Below, piece after piece: positions 1 through 5,501 of a stretch of DNA of 7,357 nt (its first letter is position 1; each line of letters starts with the position of its first letter). A program made the position numbers and the translations under genes. Source of the DNA: Actinomycetota bacterium. Lineage in GTDB: Bacteria > Actinomycetota > UBA4738 > HRBIN12. Location: positions 1 through 7,357 of the forward strand of contig VAYF01000019.1 of the NCBI GenBank assembly GCA_005883885.1, in the 5' to 3' direction. The notes below the pieces were generated by a model. The model was not told where the DNA came from. It ran no database searches and was given only the letters and a program-made list of their open reading frames with translations.

Positions 1-2
1 AC

Positions 3-548
3 TTCTACGACCGGCTGGACGTTCGCGTCCTGCTTCGGCCGACGTTGGAGCGGCTGCGCGGCGAGCTGAACGAGACGATCCACCTCGGCGTGCTCGACGG
101 CGCCGACGTCGTGTACGTCGACAAGCTGGAACCGACCCAGCCGATCGCCCTGAGCTCGAAGGTCGGCGGGCGGAACCCGGCGCACTGCACCGCGGTCGGC
201 AAGGCGCTTCTCGCGTGGACGTATCCGACCAGCGAGCGACTTTCGACGTGGGCGATCGAACATGCCCCGCTCGCCCATCCGACCGAACGGACGATAGACC
301 GGCCGGATGCGCTCGCTCGCGAGATGGCGCGGATCCGCACCGACGGGTTCGCGAAGGACATGGAGGAGTCGGAGGCGGGCGTGCGCTGCGTCGCGGCGCC
401 CGTGTTCTTCGGCGCGGACGGTCCCGTTGCGGCCATCTCGATCTCTGCACCGAAGGGGCGCCTCCCCGCGACACGGATGCGTGAGGTCGTCCGCTCCTTG
501 CTCCGCGAGATCGCCGCGACCCCGAGCGCCTCCCGGGCCGCCGGCTGA
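3..548 (+). CDS. IclR-family transcriptional regulator, C-terminal effector-binding part (5' end outside window)
   Basis: This is the last 181 residues of a regulator whose DNA-binding N-terminus lies left of the window. The reading frame is open from base 3, so the TTG at 45 is an internal codon and not the start. What remains is the IclR effector-binding domain: the HLGVLDGADVVYVDKLE strand, the PAHCTAVGKALLAW segment, and then GFAKDMEESEAGVRC, which matches the IclR signature spacing (G-x3-D-x2-E-x6-C), followed by VAAPVFF and ISISAPKGR. IclR proteins are usually about 250 residues, so roughly 70 residues, chiefly the winged helix-turn-helix, are missing here. The gene precedes the catabolic run on the same strand, and the gap between them carries an inverted repeat. 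It is therefore the likely local regulator, responding to a small-molecule substrate or intermediate. The ligand, and whether it represses or activates, cannot be told from the sequence. Confidence 0.93.
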   Translation, partial: FYDRLDVRVLLRPTLERLRGELNETIHLGVLDGADVVYVDKLEPTQPIALSSKVGGRNPAHCTAVGKALLAWTYPTSERLSTWAIEHAPLAHPTERTIDRPDALAREMARIRTDGFAKDMEESEAGVRCVAAPVFFGADGPVAAISISAPKGRLPATRMREVVRSLLREIAATPSASRAAG

Positions 549-564
549 GGTTGGTCTTCCTCGG

Positions 565-594
565 TTGACCGGGCGGCATCCGTTCCGTGAAGAT
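565..594 (+). promoter_or_regulatory. Possible sigma70-type promoter for the catabolic operon
   Basis: TTGACC at 565-570 resembles a -35 box. GAAGAT at 589-594, 18 bases downstream, is a weak -10 match with the key A and final T in place. This is the only sizeable non-coding gap in the window, between the IclR stop at 548 and the RidA start at 659, so a promoter is expected here. Transcription from it would begin near 600, upstream of the palindrome at 624-638, which would suit repression. The boxes are weak and other readings are possible. Confidence 0.25.
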
Positions 595-623
595 ACGCGA
601 GGAGCGGGCACCGCAGAACAGCA

Positions 624-638
624 TTCCGCCTGACGGAA
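624..638 (+). promoter_or_regulatory. Candidate IclR operator (TTCCG-N5-CGGAA palindrome)
   Basis: Two perfect 5-base arms, TTCCG at 624-628 and CGGAA at 634-638, are separated by CCTGA. A further half-site, GTTCCG, lies at 582-587 and is complementary to CGGAAC at 634-639. IclR-family dimers commonly bind short palindromes of this general type. The site ends 20 bases before the preferred RidA start, immediately downstream of the IclR gene. The assignment to this IclR protein is inferred from position and symmetry alone. Confidence 0.42.
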
Positions 639-658
639 CGCTCGTGACGGGGAGGCGC

Positions 659-1072
659 GTGGACCCGAACGCTGAGATCAGGACCGACCGGGCGCCCCGG
701 GGGACCGGCGCGTATTCGCAGGCCGTCCGGGCCGGCGACTTCGTCTTCATCTCGGGACAAGGTCCCCTGGATCCGGGAACGCTCCAGGTCCAGGGCGACA
801 CGATCGAGGAGCAGACCGAGCACACCCTCCGGAACCTCGCGGCGGTCGCCGCAGCCGCCGGAGGGAGCCTGGCCGACGTGGTCAAGGTCTCGGCGTTCCT
901 GTCATCGATCGAGCTGTTCCCGGCCTTCAACGCCACGTACGAGCGGATCTTCGCGACCGAACCCAGGCCCGCGCGGACCACGGCGGGCGCGGAGCTTCGC
1001 GACATCCTGGTCGAGATCGACGCCGTCCTCTTTCTGCCGAACGGGCAGCCGAACGGGCTGCCGAACGGGTGA
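659..1072 (+). CDS. RidA-family (YjgF/YER057c/UK114) enamine/imine deaminase
   Basis: RidA proteins hydrolyse reactive enamines and imines released by PLP enzymes, giving the 2-keto acid plus ammonia. Family landmarks are RAPRGTGAYSQAV near the N-terminus, FVFISGQGPLDP, the NLAAVAAAAGGSLADVVKVSAFL helix region and PARTT...ILVEIDA near the C-terminus. Tyr19, Arg106 and Glu119 match the Tyr17, Arg105 and Glu120 of enteric RidA; the Arg is the key deaminase residue. The Cys107 position of that enzyme is Thr here, and the Arg-to-Glu loop is two residues shorter. GTG at 659 is preferred: it gives 137 residues, close to the family norm, and follows GGGGAGG at 649-655, although that spacing is short. 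An in-frame GTG at 587 would add 24 residues unlike RidA and would place the operator-like palindrome inside the gene. The C-terminus ends in three PNG repeats. The next gene begins at once and encodes a PLP enzyme, a natural partner. Confidence 0.92.
   Translation: MDPNAEIRTDRAPRGTGAYSQAVRAGDFVFISGQGPLDPGTLQVQGDTIEEQTEHTLRNLAAVAAAAGGSLADVVKVSAFLSSIELFPAFNATYERIFATEPRPARTTAGAELRDILVEIDAVLFLPNGQPNGLPNG
1034..1069 (+). repeat. Three tandem 12-base repeats at the 3' end of the RidA gene
   Basis: Units at 1034-1045, 1046-1057 and 1058-1069 read CTGCCGAACGGG, CAGCCGAACGGG and CTGCCGAACGGG, differing only at the second base. They are in frame and encode LPNG-QPNG-LPNG as the last 12 residues of RidA, directly before the stop. 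The tail lies beyond the conserved RidA fold and is probably a small slippage expansion. It abuts the start region of the next gene. Confidence 0.85.
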
Positions 1073-1074
1073 GC

Positions 1075-2172
1075 ATGGACCTCGACGACCTGGATACGCC
1101 GTCGCTGGTGATCGACCTCGATACGCTCGAACGCAACATCGGCGAGATGGCCGCCGTCGCCCGGGAGGCCGGCGTCCGGCTCCGACCGCACACGAAGACC
1201 CACAAGTCCCCAGAGATCGCCCGGATGCAGGTGGACGCCGGAGCGACCGGCATCACCGTGGCGAAGCTCGGCGAGGCCGAGGTCATGGCCGATGCCGGCC
1301 TCGACGACCTCCTGATCGCGTTCCCCCTGGTGGGTGAACGGAAGCTGGGGCGCCTTCGGGAGCTGCTCGAGCGCGCGCAGGTGCGCCTGAGCCTGGACGA
1401 CGTGGAGGTCGCCGAGGGTGTCGGGCGGGTGGGCAAGGAGCTCGGGCGCGACGTCCCGGTGCTCGTCGAGGTGGACACGGGGTTGCACCGGATGGGCCGC
1501 GAGGCGGGCGATCCGTCGGCGCGGCTGGCACTGGACATCGCGGGCGTCCCCGGCGTCGAGGTCGTGGGGCTGCTGACCCACGCGGGTCACGCGTACCGCG
1601 CGGGCGATCCCGGCGAGCTCCGGACGATCGCCACGCGCGAAGCCATGGACGTGCTCGACACGGCGGAGCGATGCGAACACGAGGGCCTCCCCATCCGAGA
1701 GATCAGCGTCGGATCCACACCGACCGCTGGGGTCGCGGCGGCCGTTGACGGCGTCACCGAGATCCGCCCGGGCACCTACGTCTTCAACGACGTGCAACAG
1801 ATGCGGCTGGGGATCGCGACCGAGGAGACGTGCGCGGCGACGGTCCTCGCGACCGTCGTTGCGCGTCCGACCGCAGAACGGTTCCTGATCGACGGCGGGA
1901 CGAAGTCGTTCTCGTCGGACGGCGGCGACGGCCCGCCCTTCCCGGGGCGGGGCGTCGTCGTCGGACGGCCCGACCTGGTGCTGGACTTCATGAGCGAGGA
2001 GCACGGCGTCGGCCACCTGGTGGGCGACGCCGAGCTCCGGATCGGCGAGCGCCTCCAGGTGATCCCGCTGCACGTGTGCTCCACGGTCAACCTCTTCGAC
2101 GCGGCGTTCGGTGTGCGCGACCGGGTTGTGGAGCGCGAGATCGCGATCGCCGCCCGGGGCAAGGTGCAGTGA
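1075..2172 (+). CDS. D-serine dehydratase / D-threonine aldolase-like PLP enzyme (alanine-racemase fold)
   Basis: This is a fold-type III PLP enzyme of the metal-activated D-serine dehydratase (DSD)/D-threonine aldolase group, which acts on D-3-hydroxy amino acids. The 365-residue length is normal. The N-terminus LDTPSLVIDLDTLERNI opens the barrel, and RPHTKTHKSP carries the PLP lysine, Lys41. GLLTHAGHAY and EIRPGTYVFND are further barrel landmarks. The C-terminal metal site appears as EEHG and then LHVCSTVNL, with His333 and Cys335. His-x-Cys is the arrangement of zinc-dependent D-serine dehydratases, whereas the well-studied D-threonine aldolases use His-x-Asp. I therefore favour a dehydratase (beta-elimination) over an aldolase, but the substrate is unknown; D-glucosaminate-type amino sugar acids are one possibility. 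ATG at 1075 is chosen because it begins the conserved region. GTG at 1069, overlapping the RidA stop, would add two residues. RidA just upstream could process its enamine product. Confidence 0.88.
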   Translation: MDLDDLDTPSLVIDLDTLERNIGEMAAVAREAGVRLRPHTKTHKSPEIARMQVDAGATGITVAKLGEAEVMADAGLDDLLIAFPLVGERKLGRLRELLERAQVRLSLDDVEVAEGVGRVGKELGRDVPVLVEVDTGLHRMGREAGDPSARLALDIAGVPGVEVVGLLTHAGHAYRAGDPGELRTIATREAMDVLDTAERCEHEGLPIREISVGSTPTAGVAAAVDGVTEIRPGTYVFNDVQQMRLGIATEETCAATVLATVVARPTAERFLIDGGTKSFSSDGGDGPPFPGRGVVVGRPDLVLDFMSEEHGVGHLVGDAELRIGERLQVIPLHVCSTVNLFDAAFGVRDRVVEREIAIAARGKVQ

Positions 2173-2927
2173 TGCGCGGCCTCGACGGCAAAGGGGTCCT
2201 GATCGTCGGGGGCACGAGCGGGATCGGGCTCGCGACCGCGCGTCGCTTCCTCGAGGAGGCCTCGCGCGTCTTCGTGGCGGGCAACGACGAGGCGGAGCTG
2301 AAGGAGACCCGAGCCACCCTGGGCGAGCTGGGGACGATCGATGGACTCGTCGGCGATGTGAGCGTCGAGGGCGACGTGGAGGCGATCGTGCGCGGCGCAA
2401 CAGCGTTCCTGTCGCGGATCGACGTGCTGATCAACAACGCCGGCGTCGCGCACAAGGCCCCGTTCCTCGAAACGCGAACGGAGGCCTGGGATCGGACGAT
2501 CGCGGTCAACCTCCGCGGGATGTTCCTCGCCGCCCGCGCCGTCGGCCGCCTGATGGCGGCCGACGGCGCGGGCGGCGCGATCGTGAACATGGCGTCCACG
2601 AACGCGCTTGGCGGCGAGGAGCTCTACGCCGCCTACAACGCGTCGAAGGGCGGGGTCCTCCAGCTCACCCGGACGATGGCGCTCGAGCTCGGGTCCGCGG
2701 GCATCCGGGTGAATTGCCTCTGCCCGGGCTTCATCGACACCCCGCTCAACCGCGGGCTCGAGGACGAGGCGTGGATCCAGGCCTACGAGCGGGAGCACAT
2801 CCCGCTCGGACGTCGCGGCCACGCCGATGAGGTCGCGGCCGCGTACGCCTTCCTCGCGTCGGAGGAAGCCTCGTTCATCCACGGCGCCGCCCTGGTGATC
2901 GACGGCGGCCAGACGGCGGTGATGTGA
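2172..2927 (+). CDS. Short-chain dehydrogenase/reductase (SDR family oxidoreductase)
   Basis: This is a classical SDR of 251 residues, catalysing NAD(P)-dependent oxidation or reduction of a hydroxyl or keto group. The dinucleotide-binding loop is GGTSGIG (residues 13-19), followed by NNAG at 88-91. The catalytic residues are Ser142 in NMAST and Tyr155-x3-Lys159 in YNASK, with the usual 13-residue Ser-Tyr spacing. PGFIDTPL and the terminal VIDGGQTAV are typical of the sugar- and polyol-type SDR group. After the second strand the sequence is AGND, without the clear Asp of NAD-specific or Arg of NADP-specific members, so the cofactor is uncertain. The ATG overlaps the preceding stop (TGATG), with AAGGTG five bases upstream. 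In this operon it could oxidise a sugar, or a 2-keto-3-deoxy acid as in the L-fucose and L-rhamnose diketo pathways; that is inferred from the neighbouring FAH-type hydrolase. Confidence 0.93.
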   Translation: MRGLDGKGVLIVGGTSGIGLATARRFLEEASRVFVAGNDEAELKETRATLGELGTIDGLVGDVSVEGDVEAIVRGATAFLSRIDVLINNAGVAHKAPFLETRTEAWDRTIAVNLRGMFLAARAVGRLMAADGAGGAIVNMASTNALGGEELYAAYNASKGGVLQLTRTMALELGSAGIRVNCLCPGFIDTPLNRGLEDEAWIQAYEREHIPLGRRGHADEVAAAYAFLASEEASFIHGAALVIDGGQTAVM

Positions 2928-2928
2928 C

Positions 2929-3765
2929 GTGGGGACGCCGCTCGACGAGCTTCGTGAGCTCCCGACCGGCTCCGGTCGCGTGGCCGTGACGTGGCTCGGC
3001 CAGGCGGGTTTCGCGCTCCGTTCGCGGCAGACGACCGTCCTGATCGACCCGTTCCTGTCACCGCACGAGGGCCGCCGGTACGAGTCGGCGCTGCCGGCCG
3101 CCGCGGCAACGGGCGTCGACCTCGTCTTCTGCTCGCACGAGCACGTCGATCATCTCGATGCCGCCAGCGCCCCCGCGATCGCGACAGCATCGCCGGGCGC
3201 GACGTTCGTCGTGCCGGCGCCCATCGTCGAGATGGTTACCGAGGCCGGGATCGCGAAGGAGCGCGTCCTCGGGGTCCAACCCGGCGAGACCCACGAGCTC
3301 GACGGGATCATCGTTCGCCCGGTTCCGGCCCGTCACGGGGTCACGATGGCCGATGCGTACGGCTTCGGCGAAGAGCTCTCCGGCGGGCTGATCCGGTTCG
3401 TCGGGTTCGTGCTCGAGATGGACGGCGTCCGCATCTATCACGCCGGGGACACGATCCACTACGAGGGGATGGAGGCCACGGTCGGGGCGCTCCGACCGCA
3501 CGTTGCCCTCTTGCCGATCAACGGTCGTCACGCCGAACGCGAGGCCCGAGGCATCGTCGGGAACCTCAACGAACGCGAGGCCGCGTGGCTGGCGGCGACG
3601 ATCGGGTCGGAGACGCTGATCCCGATGCACCACGACCTGTTCACGAGGAACCTCGGATCGGCGGCCGAGGTCGTGGAGGCGGCCGAGGAGGAGGGCCGCG
3701 TGGTGACGGTCCTCGTTCCTCACCGGGAGACCCCGTTCGTCCTGGTGGCGGGCAGAGAACGATGA
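2929..3765 (+). CDS. UlaG-like metallo-beta-lactamase-fold hydrolase
   Basis: This 278-residue protein is a metal-dependent hydrolase of the metallo-beta-lactamase fold, closest in style to the UlaG (L-ascorbate-6-phosphate lactonase) branch. The first strand is VAVTWLGQAGFAL, followed by VLIDPFLS. The metal-binding motif HEHVDH supplies His70, His72, Asp74 and His75. Other expected ligands are His136 in ARHGVT, Asp174 in YHAGDT and His234/His235 in PMHHDLF. There is no signal peptide, so it is probably cytoplasmic. The GTG start lies one base after the SDR stop; no better start precedes the first strand. In a sugar-oxidation operon it may open a lactone made by one of the dehydrogenases. The fold also covers phosphodiesterases and other hydrolases, so lactonase is only a reasoned guess. 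Confidence 0.88.
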   Translation: MGTPLDELRELPTGSGRVAVTWLGQAGFALRSRQTTVLIDPFLSPHEGRRYESALPAAAATGVDLVFCSHEHVDHLDAASAPAIATASPGATFVVPAPIVEMVTEAGIAKERVLGVQPGETHELDGIIVRPVPARHGVTMADAYGFGEELSGGLIRFVGFVLEMDGVRIYHAGDTIHYEGMEATVGALRPHVALLPINGRHAEREARGIVGNLNEREAAWLAATIGSETLIPMHHDLFTRNLGSAAEVVEAAEEEGRVVTVLVPHRETPFVLVAGRER

Positions 3766-4766
3766 GGGCGCTCGTGTACCTCGGACCACGCCGGATGGAG
3801 CTGCAGGAGGTTCCCGACCCCGTCGCCGGGCCGGGCGACGTGGTGATCGACTCGGTCGTGTCCGCCGTCTGTGGGTCGGATCTCCACGGGTTCCGGGAGG
3901 CCAGCCCGCGGCGGATCCCTCCCCTCGTGATGGGTCACGAGACGATCGGACGGATCGGAGCCGTCGGGACCGGTGTCGATCCCGAGCGGCTGGGACAGCG
4001 CGTCGTGCTGAAGCCGATCATCTCTTGCGGCAGGTGTGCGGCGTGTCGCGCCGGCGACATCAACCGCTGCCGTGAGGGGCGATTGGTCGGTCGCGACCTG
4101 GCCGGCGGCTTCGCGGAGCGGTTCGCGGTCCCGGCGACGGCCGCCGTCCCCGTCCCGAGCGAGCTCCCCGATGAGGTCGCGGTGCTCACGGAGCCGCTCG
4201 CGAACGCCGAGCACGTCACCGAGCGGGCCGTGCGTGAGGGCGACGTGGTGTTCGTGATCGGCTCCGGGCCGATCGGCGCCCTCATGGTTCGCGCAGCGTT
4301 CCTCCATCGCGCGCGTCAGGTCATCGTCACGGACACGAACCCCGAACGGTTGGCGTTCGCCGTCGCGCAGGGCGCCGAGGGCGTCCCCGGCGACGATGCC
4401 CTCGAGGCGGTCACGGCCGCGACGGACGGATGGGGCGCAGACGTGGTGATCGATGCCGCCGGCTTCGAGACCACATGGGCGCTCGGTCTGCAAGCGATCC
4501 GCCCGGGCGGACACATCTTCGAGATCGGGCTCGGCGCGCCCCGGGGGATGGTCGAGTTCTTCACCGTGCTGGGCAAGGAGGCGACGATCACCGGGTCGTA
4601 CGCGTGGAGCGACCAGGACTTCGCCCGGTCGCTCGAACTCCTCGCCGGCGGTGCGCTGACCCCGGACGGATGGCTCACGCGCGTCCCGCTCGCCGAAGGG
4701 CAGCAGGCGTTCGAGGATCTGGCCGATCGCGGGCAGCCGTTCAAGGTGCTCCTGGAGCTCGGATGA
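3762..4766 (+). CDS. Zinc-dependent medium-chain alcohol/polyol dehydrogenase
   Basis: This 334-residue enzyme belongs to the zinc-containing medium-chain dehydrogenases (threonine, sorbitol and galactitol dehydrogenase type), which oxidise secondary alcohols with NAD(P). The catalytic zinc site is Cys37 in VCGSDLHGF, His59-Glu60 in MGHE and Glu144 in TEPLANA. The structural zinc cysteines are Cys89, Cys92, Cys95 and Cys103 in SCGRCAACRAGDINRC. The Rossmann motif GSGPIG is at residues 167-172, and Asp191 ends the second strand (VTDTNPERL), which points to NAD. The start is the ATG overlapping the previous stop (ATGA); the frame is open far upstream only because it shadows the previous gene. 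It is one of two dehydrogenases in the operon, as needed for a route with two oxidations. The exact substrate cannot be assigned. Confidence 0.93.
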   Translation: MRALVYLGPRRMELQEVPDPVAGPGDVVIDSVVSAVCGSDLHGFREASPRRIPPLVMGHETIGRIGAVGTGVDPERLGQRVVLKPIISCGRCAACRAGDINRCREGRLVGRDLAGGFAERFAVPATAAVPVPSELPDEVAVLTEPLANAEHVTERAVREGDVVFVIGSGPIGALMVRAAFLHRARQVIVTDTNPERLAFAVAQGAEGVPGDDALEAVTAATDGWGADVVIDAAGFETTWALGLQAIRPGGHIFEIGLGAPRGMVEFFTVLGKEATITGSYAWSDQDFARSLELLAGGALTPDGWLTRVPLAEGQQAFEDLADRGQPFKVLLELG

Positions 4767-5501
4767 AACTGCTCTCCTACGACGGCGGGTTCGGTCGGGT
4801 CGAGGACGGCGCGGTCGTGCCGATGGGCGATGACCTCGTTCGCTTCCTCGCGACCGGCGCCGTGCAGACCGGCGCCCCGGTCCCGCTCGCCTCCGTGCAT
4901 CTCCGGGCGCCCGTCCCGCGACCCGGCAAGGTGATCTGCGTCGGTCTGAACTACCGGGATCACGCCGAAGAGTCCGGGCAACCGATCCCGGATGAGCCGG
5001 TGCTGTTCGCGAAGTTCGCCAACAGCGTGACCGGCCCGGGCGAGATGATCGTCGTCCCGCCCGCCGTCGAACAACCCGACTACGAAGCCGAGCTCGGCGT
5101 CGTGATCGGACGCGAGGCGCACCGCGTGGACGAACGGACGGCCCTCGAACACGAAGGCGATCGACGGGTTCCTGCCGATGGGGCCGTGGCTCGTCACCAG
5201 CGACGAGATCCGCGATCCGCAGACGCTCCGGATCCGGTGCGAGGTCGACGGCGAGACCGTGCAGGACTCCTCGACGGCCCAGATGATCTTCGGCGTCGCG
5301 GAGCTGATCGCGTTCGTGACCCGGACGATCAGCCTCGAGCCGGGCGACGTGATCGCGACCGGGACCCCGCCCGGGGTCGGGATGGCCAGAACGCCGCCGC
5401 GCTGGCTCCGCGACGGAGACGAGGTGACGGTGGACATCGAGCGCGTCGGTGCGCTCACGAACGCGGTGCGGATGGACGCTCCGATGGGAGGTACAGGATG
5501 A
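4763..5501 (+). pseudogene. FAH-family hydrolase, broken by internal deletion and frameshift
   Basis: Fumarylacetoacetate hydrolase (FAH)-family enzymes cleave C-C bonds in diketo acids or act as isomerases or decarboxylases. The gene is in two frames. The N-terminal half (4763 to about 5152, 130 residues) has GKVICVGLNYRDHAEE, EPVLFAKFANSVTGPGE and the ligand motif DYEAELGVVIG (Glu108, Glu110), ending at TALEH. The C-terminal half, another frame from about 5148 to 5501, has TKAIDGFLPMGPWLV, QDSSTAQMIFGVAELIAF, LEPGDVIATGTPPGVG and GDEVTVDIERVGALTN. Between them, family members carry about 25 residues with an AGYTxxNDVSARD-like motif, including the third metal-ligand Asp; these are absent. 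An active enzyme is therefore unlikely even if ribosomes changed frame. The start is the ATGA overlap with the dehydrogenase, with GGAG at 4754-4757. Both halves otherwise look intact, so the damage is recent or an assembly error. In similar operons such a protein hydrolyses 2,4-diketo-3-deoxy sugar acids. Confidence 0.9.
5486..5491 (+). promoter_or_regulatory. Strong ribosome binding site of the lipoprotein gene
   Basis: GGGAGG lies six bases before the ATG at 5498, the best Shine-Dalgarno match with good spacing in the window. It fixes the start of the binding-protein gene and would allow translation independent of the broken upstream gene. A high expression level is usual for the binding component of an ABC importer. 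Confidence 0.75.

Noticed and set aside
45..548. TTG at 45 as the start of a short IclR protein
   Set aside because: The frame is open to the window edge and the preceding residues continue the domain, so the gene is simply cut by the window.
587..658. Upstream GTG as the RidA start
   Set aside because: The extra 24 residues do not resemble RidA and would cover the palindrome; GTG 659 follows a GGGGAGG sequence and gives the usual family length.
5..823. Open frame on the - strand opposite the IclR and RidA genes
   Set aside because: It is rich in Arg, Ser and Pro, has no domain, and crosses two convincing + strand genes and their regulatory gap.
1776..2882. Long open frame on the - strand opposite the PLP enzyme and SDR
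   Set aside because: Low-complexity composition, no family resemblance, and it fully overlaps two well-supported genes.
2991..3761. Long N-terminal extension of the zinc dehydrogenase
   Set aside because: It is a shadow frame over the metallo-hydrolase gene; the ATG at 3762 begins the family-typical MRALVYLGP.
5147..5180. Programmed ribosomal frameshift in the FAH gene
   Set aside because: No slippery run is visible, and a shift could not restore the missing segment of about 25 residues.
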